Source: Dichotomocladium elegans
Taxonomy: Eukaryota; Mucoromycota; Mucoromycetes; Mucorales; Lichtheimiaceae
Length of the DNA: 64,000 nucleotides
NCBI GenBank assembly: GCA_025716815.1
Contig: JAIXMN010000019.1
Coordinates: forward strand, 124,001-188,000
Direction: 5' to 3'
A program made the translations under genes and the position numbers. Positions 22,737-34,697 of the stretch are shown one piece after another. Position 1 is the stretch's first letter. Each line of letters begins with the position of its first letter. Below the pieces are notes generated by a model. It had not been told where the DNA came from, made no database searches, and saw only the letters and a program-made list of their open reading frames with translations.

Positions 22737-23180
22737 ATGAAAGAACTTTCTGGGTGGATCGAGTTGTCCCCGATTTTTCAAGCACTAGGCGATCACAGTC
22801 CACTGTTGGGGTTTCAATGGTGTGAAGTACCCACCGAAGAACATGCTGAATTTACGATCGACCCAACGACGTGGAAACCCAGTGTCTCCAACAAATTCCA
22901 TGATGGATTGGGTTATGACAACAACAATTGCAGTGAACTCATAATGGAAGGCTCAAGCCGATATATCGACAAGGAAAACGTACAACACTCACATGACACG
23001 ATTAAGATCATTCACGCATCCATCGAAATCCTGGGTTCGCTCATCCGACATCATTTGCATGCCTCATTTTCAAGCCTCTACTTGATCAAATCTTTCTATG
23101 TGCAATGTGTGTGCACAAGCATTACATTGTCCACAACATCTCTGGATTCTGAAGATCCTAACGCATACATCCATAAATAC
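22737..23180 (+). pseudogene. unidentified gene fragment beside the Tc1 relic
   Basis: The frame 22737-23204 reads like a genuine domain (SVSNKFHDGLGY, HSHDTIKIIHASIEILGSL) for about 130 codons and then degenerates. Family not recognised; possibly another mobile-element protein. Confidence 0.3.
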
Positions 23181-23219
23181 GTACGATCTGCGACATTCCT
23201 TTGAATGACGATAGCCGGG

Positions 23220-24040
23220 CGTCAAGACCGCCGTAGATTTATGGTCAGCGAAAGCAACCTTACATTCAAGCGGGTTTATACTAATGCTTCCGCGATAAAC
23301 AGCCCAGAAAATCTCGAGGAATGATATACTTGGATAAAAATATTGAAGGAAACCAATGTCGATTATCCTGCCAACTGTGTGTTCCTCGATGAGTCTGCAT
23401 TCCACCTCAATATGCGCCAGAGCCGCGGCTGATCCAAAAAGGGCGAAAAAGGAATATCCAACCCCCCCTACGACCAGGGCCAAAACAAGCACTATTTTGG
23501 GAGCGATCTCAGCTGGCGGCGTCATCGCCATCAGTGTGCGTGTCCCAAAGCCATCAAAGAAAAGGAAGGTCAATCATGATTCTAGCAACAAAGGTATGGT
23601 GACTGGTCACTTTGGCTGCTTCCTCAAATCTACCATGGATGAAATGGACAGATTCCCGACGATGAAAGGGCACTACTTGGCGATGGATAATGCTCCAATT
23701 CATCAAAACAAGGACATCGCCAAGTATATTCGCTCCCGAGGATATCAGTGCCTTTATCTTCCAACGCATTCGCCAGAATTGAATCCTATAGAGCAGTTTT
23801 GGAAAGTGGTCAAGGATAAGATTAAGCGCTCAAAGTTTGCCAGCCATGAGACTGATGACAAGGATTGCTGAGAGCTGTGACAATCTCAGGCTGAATGATT
23901 TCCAAAAAATTGTCCAACATTCAGTTAACCAATCCCAAAATGCGAGAATAAAGAGGGGATGTAGATGTTCGTATGGTGAGAGATGTGCGACTAGCAGTTT
24001 TCGGAAAGAGCAACTTGATATCCTGGAAAAGACCGACTAA
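23220..24040 (+). pseudogene. Tc1/mariner transposase relic, copy 1
   Basis: DDE_3-type signatures are spread over shifted frames: NVDYPANCVFLDESAFHLNM (first Asp), GHFGCFLKSTMDEMDRFPTM, GHYLAMDNAPIHQNKDIA (second Asp) and YLPTHSPELNPIEQFWK (third acidic residue). The longest piece is 23356-23871. Frameshifts near 23,410 and 23,870 and later stops make it inactive. The N-terminal DNA-binding part is largely lost. Confidence 0.85.
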
Positions 24041-24303
24041 AAATACGACCTTAAAATCATTGGAGCCTCTAATTTTTCTCACTGTGTGCGCCTTAAAACC
24101 TGAGGAGCACTATAGTTGCACATTTTCGGTAGTGTTAACTTTTGTCACTCTTCCTTATGCGGGTTTTGTGTCCATTTTTGGTGTCGCAAGTATCTGACTT
24201 TTCTTTTTTTCCCTTTACAAACGGCTCGCTTTCATTCTTTTTGCTCGTGCTGTCTCTCTCCCATCTCTTTATACTTTTTTTTTCGCCGTCTTTGTAGTCC
24301 GTA

Positions 24304-26891
24304 ATGTCCGCAGTAATGGAATCCTCATTACTGCTACCATCACAACCGGGCACAACCATCATTCCAAAAGTTCCCCCATTCGTAAACGAGGACGAGGAGA
24401 AGAATGAGCCCTGTGGTCCCTGCACTCCACCATTGTCACCGAACCCGGATCTCGTAACTGACATGAGCACCATACAAGAGCAGAAACATCAACACCAAGA
24501 AGGTCAAGATTCTGGCCGTCATCCTTTTGCTGCTCCATCCACCCCTCCTCCTTCACGCTCTTCAACGGTCGAGAAGACGCACACCACATATCCCGCAAGG
24601 CCACCCAACAAATTCGCCGAATATTCTGTTCCGATACAGCAATCCTCGACTTGCTCGACAAACGAATCTCCTGCCATCCACCCGCTTGTCGGTCCTCCTG
24701 ATGTCCCGGCCGCTATACAACCTATGGCCGCTCTTCAGACCCGGATGATCAAAGAGTCAGACACATCTCGTCGTGCGTCTCGTCGTTTCTCGACAATGTC
24801 AATTCGTAAACGACCGCTCTCGGGCACGACGACCATGTCTGATTTGGACCCAGAGGAACAAGCGGCGCTCAAAGCCGAGATCAACGCAAGACGGTACGCC
24901 AGACGGGCATCGATCCGCAAGCGGAAAACCTATGCAGACACCACTGACGATGAAGATGAGAATGTCAGAGTGCATATCGGCACACGGATCGCCGAAGGCC
25001 ACCGCAACTATCAACTCATGTAATACTGAGATAATGGCAGTGGGGAGGAATATCTTGGAGGCGGGCGTAATGTTCTTGTTGCTTAAACCTATTTGAACAT
25101 GCTGAACGGGCAATGGCATTATGTAGGTACGACATGCTGACCGGAATCCGCATAGCTGTAAGTGTTCTTTCATTTTTCCCCTCTTCCTGTTCATGCAAGG
25201 ACCCCTTCTCCCCATTTCGGGCTTATGCAAAATCTGCCATTCTCAATCCCTCCTAATAGGTTGGCCGCGTCTCTGCTAAATTATCAAGAGATCTGACAGC
25301 TGAGGACTTCCGAGCGGCGCATAAGCTTGTATTTGACATGTGAGTTCGATGACTGCATTAACCAATTGCAAGAGCTGATATATCATTTTATGAAGCACCG
25401 GTAACGAACTTACCCCTGGTGTAAAATACGACTTCAAATTCAAAGACTATGCCCCTTGGGTATTTCGACACTTGCGAGAAAAATTCCATATAGATGCTGC
25501 TGATTATATGGTAAGCTGCGGCGTCTGTCCGTGCATCCAGAAGCGGATTACAAATTAACGAGACACTCATGTGTTAGATGTCTCTCACGAACAAGTATAT
25601 TCTTTCCGAGCTGACATCACCAGGCAAAAGCGGTAGCTTCTTTTACTATTCCAGAGATTACCGCTTTATCATCAAGACCATCTCACATACCGAGCACATT
25701 TTCTTGCGGCGTGTCTTGCGAGATTATTACAATGCAAGTAACACGGTCCCCTCTCTGTTTCATATTCTACATGTCATGACCTCCCCATTTCTTCCCAGAC
25801 TCACACTGCCTTTATTTTTCTCAGCATATATGCCATAATCCGAACACACTTCTTTCTCGTTTTTATGGTCTTCATCGCATCAAGCTGCCTCACGGCAAAA
25901 AGACTCACTTCATCGTCATGGGGAACGTCTTTCCAGGCAACAAAGATGTCCACTTAACCTTTGATCTTAAAGGTTCGACATTTGCACGGTTCACCCCTGA
26001 AAACAAGCATAATGCAGTTCTTAAAGACCAGAACTGGATCAACCGTAAAGAGCGGATACAGCTCGGCCCAGAAAAGCGGCAACTACTTTTTAATCAGTTG
26101 AAAAAGGACGTAGAGGTAGGGTTTTCTGAGACTAGGAATGATGGAAGGAGATGCAGCAGCTAATACAGTATCTAACTCTTAGTTCCTGACGAGATTGAAC
26201 ATCATGGATTATAGCTTCCTGGTCGGAATACACGATCTCAAAAGAGGCAATTCGGACATGATCCGTGATAATCACTTACATATTGTAAAGGTAATCGAGG
26301 GCGATTTGATTTTGTGAGCTTTGGGGCAGTGACGTAACTTTGAGAATATCTCACATTAGACGGACCATATGGAGCGTCAAATGTCCTTTGGAGGATCAAG
26401 CCGTCGGGGTAGCAATGCCGATATTGTCCGAAAGGCGCTACTCAATACAAGCCCCATCCAATTACATAGCTCTGATCTTCCTGAGTTACCTTCTGAAGAG
26501 TAAGTACAAACGGATGGAAAGATTTAGAAAGAAGGAAAATGCATCGCGGTGCTGGGGACTCATGCATATCGATGTACTATGTAGACGTCGCTGGTGCATT
26601 TTTTATGCCGAGGACGGAGGTTTCATATCCACCGATGAGGAGGACAAGCCCGGGTTGTCGCTTTATTTTGTAGGCATTATTGATATTTTGACCCCGTATA
26701 ACTTTGTCAAAAGGTCTGAGCATATGTGGAAAAGCATAACGCAAGACAAGGTAAGAAAAATCACTGTAATTTTTGAGCAACGTGAGTGTTTGACCTGATC
26801 ATTTCCCGTAAAGAACGCCATTTCTGCGGTCAACCCCAAAATGTACGGCAAACGCTTTTTGGGTTTTATGAAAAATGCAATGGCACCGTGA
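24304..26891 (+). CDS. MSS4: phosphatidylinositol-4-phosphate 5-kinase (Mss4/Its3 type)
   Basis: Makes PI(4,5)P2 at the plasma membrane. Ten exons: 24304-25019, 25127-25157, 25260-25339, 25396-25510, 25578-25733, 25825-26115, 26183-26290, 26360-26499, 26585-26750, 26814-26891 (626 residues). The N-terminal 240 residues are disordered and Ser/Pro-rich. The kinase domain follows: [13 protein letters not shown], nucleotide-binding [18 protein letters not shown] (about 328-345), [18 protein letters not shown] (about 470-480), and the specificity loop [18 protein letters not shown] near 576-593. The end, [12 protein letters not shown], is typical. The intron at 25734-25824 uses a GCAAGT donor; all phases agree. 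The CT-rich stretch at 24,200-24,300 is probably the leader. Confidence 0.95.
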
Positions 26892-28717
26892 TTCCACCTA
26901 CGCTGGTCTTGCCGATCTGCTGGAGTTGATTCACAACAGCGAAGCTGGGTCGCTTGTCGAATTTTTTTCTCTCTCCTCATCTCTCTTTCCGCGCTGATCT
27001 ATGGGCGCCTGATACAAAACATAAGCTTAAATACCTCCCATCATATCATGTACATATTTCTTTAGCTTATGCCTCCTATCGGATCATTTAGATATGCAGT
27101 TAAAGTGTATTTATAAATATAACAATCTCCCTCTTTCGTCGTGAGCTGTTATCTTCAGGCGCGAGGGTTGTAATCGGACGCAGTGTACACCAAAGCTGAA
27201 GAAGTGAAGATGAGGGCTTTTAAAAATAAGAAGTATATACCCACGATTGACTTTCTCTCGTAGACTACCAGGAGAGATTATCAGATATATTTTTCTTTCT
27301 TTCGAGAATGAGTTTCATATACAAGATGGGGGGACGACTCTTCCTTTTCTTATTTAATCAGTTACTGTAGACGACACGGAGTGCTTATGACGCGGTACTC
27401 ATTGGAAAAGGAAGATTGTATAAAATTTTACAAAAAGTGTCGTACCAATAGGTAAAATGATTTCGTTAGTCAACGCTGGGGAAAGCGCGTGTACGAACAG
27501 ACGACATCGAAAAAGGCGAGCACTTTGGGTGAGAGCAACGGTCCAGGTGACGGCAGGGACAAAGCACGGGCAACGGGGGAAAAGGCCATGCCAGATCGCG
27601 GCCCCACCCAATGGTCAGGCATTCTTTTTGCCCTCTCTTCCATGACTCATCAAATACAAGCGTAATTGATTAATTTAAAAACGACAGAAGGTGCTATATT
27701 TGAATAAAAAACAGAGGGATATAACGATTCAATTTTGGAAATTCGGTGTTCAATATACAGATCTTCCCGATTTTATAATACCGGGTTCCTACATGGGATC
27801 ATCGTTTGCCAAATTGTTCGTGCAGACCTTTAGCCAACATTATCGTGGAATACATATGGATATTTATGTATGGTGGAGTAATAAGGCAATCCTATTCCGC
27901 CGTTTCAAGTAATCGTATTAAGTGCGGTTAAGAGACATTGTTATCTAATGTCTATCTTAACTTTGTTTTCCAAAAGTGATCTCACGAGATCAGCTATTGC
28001 AATTGATTAGTAATCATTGCCAACACACGCACGGTAGTAGATGGCACATTGCAGGTCGATATTCTATAAACTTTTTACTGCTTTGTATTTTTCTTTTGCC
28101 AGATCAACTTAACCAACAGGCCACCCCGCCAGAACCGGAAGAGACATCAAGCTTCAGCTTCGGTGGTCTTTAGTTTATGAGGCGCTACACTTCGGCCGTT
28201 CCGACCCATAGTATCGCGTAGTATGTATCTGTTTGGGATTTGGAAATTAAACTAGCCTTTTTTGTATTCTGCAACAACAAATCCAAGTACGTTCGGGTGA
28301 CTCACTTGATGATGCTCACGTTTGTAAAATATATTACATTCGATAGTTATACTGTCCTATATTTAATGGCAAGACAATGCCGCGAACAATAAAAGATTGA
28401 ACAACAGAAATAGGAGATGGTCGCACTTGGGGCTGCAGGACAGAGACGCGAAGGATCTTCCACGCCAGCATGTCGAAATTCGTTAGCGCATGCTTAAAAG
28501 CAAAAGGTGCATGCTGAAGGGGAACACAGAGTTAGACACACTAGACCGGACGATGTGTCCACTGCCAAAAGTGCTTCTTCACTCTTGTGAAACAATCGGG
28601 CGCGTCAACCTTTTCCCTGGTTTATGTGCTATAAAAAGGCGTTTTAAAAGAGGCGCATGTTTCGAACGTTCTCTCTTTTCCACTTTCTGATCCATTTTCA
28701 GGGCAATAAGGGTAGCT
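26892..28717. other. intergenic with repeat copy 2 and possible exon fragments
   Basis: A diverged copy of the dispersed repeat lies at about 27,430-27,490 (TCGTACCAATAGGTAAAA, TTTCGTTAGTCAACG). Short plus-strand pieces at 27691-27912 and 27976-28173 look mildly coding (DLPDFIIPGSYMGSSFAK; EPEETSSFSFGGL) but could not be joined into a gene. Confidence 0.4.
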
Positions 28718-30492
28718 ATGTCTTCTGTTGCCGAAGCAGATCTATCAGACCAAAAGACGATCCGATCAACCAGAAGTAATGCATCCACCTCCAAAATACC
28801 TGTCGATGGTCAGATCATATCGGCCAATGCGAGTCCGAACGTTATAGACGGTGCGCCCTTTCCGGTGCTCGGATCCGTACAAGAAATTGTTCGGATTATT
28901 ACACGGGAGAGTGCGGTGGCGTCAGTCAACCAGGAACAAACCATGGCCGGTGATCAGGAGAAGGGAAACGTGCTCCACCCTTGGGAAGTTCCTCTGGAGA
29001 CCGAAGGCTGGCGGAGCCCTGGGTGGCTTTGTGTGATTTCATCCTTTCTGGTCAACTTTGTGGTCTTTGGGAATACCTTTGCCTGGGGAAACTTCCAACG
29101 CCTGTGAGAGCTACAGAAATTTTATGGAATCAATCATGCCGCGTTTGTGGATTCTTATATCGTCCTTTTCTTGACAGGTATCTTGAAAACGTCTTTGCTG
29201 ATCAGACCGACGCATTCCGCATTGCCTTTATCGGCACACTCGCCAATTCTGTTCTGCTCGCATGTGGCCTCTTTTTAACACCTATCATTCAACGCATTGG
29301 ATTTCGCTCTACTATGGTCATAGGTGCTATAGTTTGCCCTCTTGGCATGGTTCTCTCAAGTGTCACCACCGCATTAGGTCAACTCTACGTCACCCAAGGG
29401 CTGATGATCGGCCTTGGTGGTGCGTTCGTGTTTTCACCCTCTCTCACGTTACCATCGCAATGGTTTACCAGGAACCGTGGCTTAGCAACTGGCATTGCTG
29501 TGAGCGGTTCAGGAGTAAGCATTCTCGATTATTCCCTAATTAAGTCAAACCATCATATCGCACTCACCAAAACAACTCGAGTAGATTGGTGGTGTAGCAC
29601 TCTCGCCAATGACTGAGCGCTTGATCGCTCTGTACGGGTATCGAATGGCCCTTCGTATCCTTGGTGCTACCTATTTTGGTATCTTAGTCATTGCTGTTGT
29701 GCTTGCCAAATCGCGCTATCTGCCTCCCAAAAGTACATCAAGCTCATCCTTTGGCTTGGACAATTTTTGGGACAAGTCCATGGCCTCCCGAAAATTTTTA
29801 CTTTTGGCAATCTTTTCATTCATTGTCCCATTTGGTTACACTGGCCCTTTCTTTTTGACACCCACCTACGTGACAAGCGTTCTTGGTGGCACTTCTGCTC
29901 AGGGTTCGGCTATGCTTTCTGTTATGTCCGGTATGGAAAGCAGATGGGATTGGCGTAATATTCAAAAATATTGACCCTTCATTCTCTTTTTCTCTGCAGG
30001 CATGAATTCCGTCTGTCGCATTTCACTTGGGCTCTTAGCTGATCGTACGGGTAGACTAAACACTATGTTTGCTTGCACTTTTTTGGCCGGTAAATCGTCA
30101 AAGGTTTGCTTTACAAGGAATTATCTGACAGAGCGGATGATACTATTCTTAAAGGCATCTTTGTCATGGCTATTTGGGAATTCTCAACAACCTACAGTGT
30201 GTTCGCAGTATTCTCTGTTCTCTATGGATTGACTGGAGGTGGCTTTGTCAGCCTCTTCCCTGTCGTCACAGCAGAGATTGTTGGTGTCCAGCACATCCAG
30301 AAGGGCATTGGGTTCTGTTATTTCCTTACGATGCCTGGCAGTCTGTTGGGGTCTCCATTCATTGGTCTTCTCCAAAAAAATCGAGGATGGACTGCTGCTA
30401 TTCAGTTCGCTGGTGTTCCTTCGGTTGCAGCGGGATTGGTCATGCTTGTCCTGCGGTTTATGGTAAACAAAAAGATCCTCGCGCGCGTCTAA
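28718..30492 (+). CDS. MFS permease, monocarboxylate-transporter type (Mch family)
   Basis: Five exons: 28718-29103, 29178-29514, 29585-29930, 30000-30089, 30155-30492 (498 residues). A long cytosolic N-terminus of about 100 residues precedes twelve predicted membrane segments. Family marks are GWLCVISSFLVNFVVFGNTFAWG-FQRLY at the first helix, AFIGTLANSVLL, GLGGAFVFSPSLTL, QWFTRNRGLATGIAVSGSG, GVALSPMTERLI, YRMALRILG and CRISLGLLADRTG. The TGA at 29,104 is the donor of a 74-nt intron rather than a nonsense codon. The substrate could be monocarboxylates or riboflavin (Mch5-like) and cannot be told from sequence. Confidence 0.92.
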
Positions 30493-32990
30493 CTTTATCA
30501 TCACTGCGTTGAGAACATCAAAGAGATTTCATTCCTGTTTTTCTTTACTGGAAACATATGCATATTAAATTTGTATAGGACGCATCAAGTTTAGATAACA
30601 GAATCCACGTTTATACCCTCTTTTTCTCCATTTTCTTTAGAAATCGCGTAATATCATTACATTTTATCATAATTATGTATCAATACGAACAGAGTCTTCG
30701 AATAGTATGATTCACATTCAAAATTATATATACATTATTCTCTATGGCGAAGAAAATAGCTTAAAGGTGTGCCATGTATACTTTATTTAGATTGATGCCT
30801 TGGATTCAACGCGCGCCAGTGAATGTGGCGCAACCACTCTAGTAATAAAACCATACAGATAGAATGATTGGAACGCAGTGTATATTCCGCAATACATGAT
30901 TATGTTTTATTTCAAAATAGGACATGTGTGAATCAAGTTTCTGAGTGATTCCTTGACATGATGATCATTCATGTGACAGGGGGTCACTTTGTTCACAGTT
31001 CAACGTTAAGTATTAGAGGCGAGAATCATAATCGGTGATCCGGATGTTGCATTGGGATCGGATAAATGACACTGGATAATTGTTGGCACTGTTTTATTTC
31101 AGAAAGATGTGTATGGATACCTTCCCACTTACATACAGCATTTATGGACGGCAGTAGAGTACTTTATTTTCAAAAATAAAATTCGTAAGGGAGGAAGATA
31201 GGACGCCTGTAATGTAAAATAGAATATCGCATAAAAACATAAAATTTGTCGCATGGATAAAGAAGGTGGGAGTTATAACCGTTAATCAACAGAAAATATC
31301 AGCCTCCTTCTTATTCTTCAACTTACCCCGAGGGTAGCTAGATGTACCATTGCGGTAACAATGGCGAAAGAAGGAAGAAAGGAAGAATCCGGAGCTGTTG
31401 ACCGTCGACGGCGGTTCAACGGCAACGCCAGTGGTAGAAGCATCGGGGGAGGTAACGGAAGAAGCAGGCGATCAAAAGCACCGCGATAAAGCCATTATGT
31501 TGATATCATTATCTTTAGAGGATCCGGAATGTTAGAAGATTGCAGAATGGAACAAGTCGGTATGATAGGGTTGCATACCGTTCAAGGCGCAAGAGAGGAG
31601 GAGGATAGATTTAGTAAAGAAAAGCATTTGGCCAAGTCCCAGTTATTTATAATAAGATTGAGGTCTTGTTATTCCAGAAATAATCACATGCAGACATATT
31701 AAGGACTGCTCCCAACCGCATTGTCACCACTGATATCACTTCGGTGTTGCAAGACTGGAATGCTTTAACCGAATAACAAATATTGACACGTAAGGCAATA
31801 GCGCTTTGTAACAGTCCGACCAACATCTATCATGCAATCTTGATTACTGTACCAAGCAACACTTCAACAGGATTACTAAGAAATTCGATGGCCTTACCAA
31901 GCAACACTATCCCAGAAATCAAACTTACTTATTATAAACCAATTTTCGACCAGATATTATACACATATCCTTAACCATTCAAGCTAGTATAAACATTCCA
32001 TTAGTTAGCAATACAATAAAGACCAGCTTATGTTTAACTTTCCTGCTACGAAGTCCTAGACTTTATCACGTATAACTTTTGTTTACAGTGTAAACAATAT
32101 TATAAGTCCTCAGTATCGAAAAGCCATGATGTAATCAATGATTGGTATCTCTTCCTGGTATCAAATCTGCCCTTCTCTTGTCTTACGATTTGCTCTGGAA
32201 GACTTCCTTTTGTTGGCTTAATAATAAGAGGTTATTGTGTTTTCGTAGTGACAGCAGGCGTTTCTATAGATACGTTTTTGCTGTCTAGTCCTCCTTGCAC
32301 CACCGTTACATTAATATCATCAAGCTGGTTTTAGAAAAATTTCATCCTACCAGCCCAAATACCATGTCAAAGCCTCTCAAAGATCTCCTTCCTCCATCGT
32401 ATAAACGAACCTCCACGGACTCGGACAAGAGCTTTCAGAAATCACCGTTCTCTTTCCCTGCAGGACAATTGCCTTTGAAGCAACATCCGCCTATAGTTCG
32501 ATTCCGCTTTCCGATATTGGTGAGGACGCTCTTTTGTCAACCATCAGCCGCTGCAATCACGCTCCTTTGGGACTTCAGAGGCCATGGCTGTCTTGTGCAT
32601 AACACCGACTCTTATTAGTATTCATTGGTACTCCTACAACCACTGAATCCGTCTTGCTCTTCCATCAATACCATTGCATATACTCGTAATGACCACCACC
32701 AAGAGCTAACTCATTAAACTCATTATTATTACATATGCTTTTACATTGTTCACGTCTTTAGTTGGTACCATTTACGAGGATATCATATCGATAGGATTGT
32801 AAATCAACATCGCATACACTACTTACTTTTGCTGTGTACCTTGAAAAGGCACATCACAGTTGCTGTCCGTTACGACAGGAAGTTAAACATCTGTAATAAT
32901 GAGGAATAAAAGGGAGAACACCCTGCCTTAAGCTATTGGATGATCTACTGATTCAGATGATCAATGTCCCACTTTCCAAGAACCTATTGG
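30493..32990. other. AT-rich intergenic region with repeat copy 3
   Basis: Only short ORFs. The one at 32295-32618 has a plausible start (MSKPLKDLLPPSYKRTSTD) but no recognised domain. The dispersed repeat copy lies at 31,165-31,400. Confidence 0.5.
31165..31400 (-). repeat. dispersed repeat copy 3, ORF-less relative of the Fanzor element end
   Basis: Aligns by eye with 8,840-9,060: CAAAAATAAA, AATATCGCAT, AAATTTGTCG, AACCGTTAATCAACAGAAAAT, a CCTCCTTCTT block ending at AACTTAC, CCCCGAGGG, then hairpin CCATTG/CAATGG with loop CGGTAA (31,347-31,364). No nuclease frame follows, so it may be a non-autonomous derivative. Confidence 0.5.
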
Positions 32991-33900
32991 GTCTGTTTTG
33001 CTCTTGACAACTGACCAAAACGGCTCAATTGGATTGAGTTCAGGCTAGTATGGTGGAAGATAAGCACATCGATATCCTCGAGCCTCGATGTATTTAGAGA
33101 TATCCCAGCCTTATGGATAAGTGCATTATCCAATACCGACTAATGGCCTTTCATATGGTCATACTTATCCATCTCGTCCATTGCAGTCTTAAGGAAGCTG
33201 AGATAATGTCCAGTTACATGTTCTCTGCTCGCAACTTCAGATTGACCTGCTCCATTTCTTTTCTTGATTGGTAGCTGTGGGAGTCTCAAGCTACATCTAA
33301 TGATCCCTGATGCTGAGGTTGCTCCCACGATTGCGGTTGTCTTTGGTATTGTGACCACTGCAGGAGTCCCTTTGTTGCACCATGCCATGCTGCGTTTCAT
33401 ATTAATATGGAATCGAAACTCACCAAGGAAGATGCACTATTTTCTAAAGTCAATGTCGGTCCAGTCCCATCTGCCCACCTGGTCAAGGCGCTCTTTGATC
33501 TTCACAGCACTATTCCTGTCTACAAGCTGAAACCGAGTCATTTACAATGACAAGTTGCATTCGTTATCCATAAATCGATAGTGCGTCATTCTAGATACTT
33601 TGAGACCGTCAAATCTTATGAGTAGTTGCTCCGTCAGCTGCTCTAGGACAATGGATGTATTCTCATCAACGCATTCTAAATAACGCTCTTATGCTTTTCA
33701 TTGAGAATACGCGAACGACCCTTCGCGTTAGGTTTCTTCAAGATGCTGTCAGGGTCCTTCTCGTACTGTAACGCCCATCGCTGGTCAGAAGGAACATGGA
33801 TCCCAAACTGGTTTGCAGCAGCGGATGCACTCAACACCTTCTCAAACATCAGTCTGAAAAATCTGACCTTGTCTTGGTCAGCGTACGTGTGTTACTGCGC
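32990..33900 (-). pseudogene. Tc1/mariner transposase relic, copy 2
   Basis: On the minus strand, N-terminal HTH remnants occur near 33,700-33,850 (SASAAANQFGIHV, YEKDPDSILKK). The catalytic core follows: DFRKYCIFLGEFRFHINM, where the usual Asp of LDE is Gly, then ATSASGIIRCSLRLP, EHVTGHYLSFLKTAMDEMD and a broken DNALIHKAG motif. It is interrupted by stops and more decayed than the copy at 23.2-24.0 kb. Confidence 0.8.
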
Positions 33901-34697
33901 TTGATCCCCGCTTCTTTCATCCGAATGGGTATATCCTTTCGACTGGGAATATGTGTGATAGTAAATCAGAATTATCTTTGCAAGGTATGCTAAGCAGACA
34001 TTCACTACGAGAACAAACGGATTGCAGAGAGTACATTCTTCCTCAACAACATAGCCCATAGGTTCAAGACAGCCACGCTCATCAACGACATATTCTTGAT
34101 CATTTTTGCAAAAAAGTAGGTTGCTCAATTCATAACGTAAAAGTGTATAAAAGAGAAAGCTTTTTTGTGCGACATCTTTTCGTGGATGCATACGGCGTTC
34201 GATTGTCCTCACGCGTATTCTGGGCAAAATGCAATTTTATTTTTGTGATCCTGCGACTTCAGCACCGGCAGGGTGCGACTTTGATATTGGGAAAATAGAA
34301 TTTGTCTGTATTCTACTGAGACATTTAGGAAGATACTAAAAAGATTTGCCAGGAGGCTCTTGCTAAATAAAAGTAGGAGTCGACTAGCAGCGGGGCAAAA
34401 TACTACATACTGTTGCTTACAACTCCATCACATCGCTACGTAGATGTGAGGACTCAAACGCCCCATGATCGCGTCGCTGATTGCAACAAAGTCTTCGAAC
34501 CTAACTGAATATCCCCGATTATACGCTTTTGATGAAAATGTTTCATTCGAGATATGAATGTCACATTTAATCCAAGCTGAATGTAAACTGTTCGAAGGTC
34601 TTTGACATCTATATCTGGATAGCTGCCTTTTATTATTTCAGAACTATGACAAAAAGAAGGGCTTTCGAAATCATATACACCAATCAGATTGAAAGGA
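33901..34697. other. no gene seen
   Basis: Short frames only. 34454-34697 continues a minus-strand frame alongside the WSS1 gene but lacks support. Confidence 0.4.

Noticed and set aside
23070..23573. 167-codon minus-strand ORF
   Set aside because: Antisense of the Tc1/mariner relic; no domain.
29104..29106. Apparent nonsense codon in the MFS permease
   Set aside because: It is part of a GTGAGA donor; removing the 74-nt intron gives the expected FQRLY...IGTL sequence.
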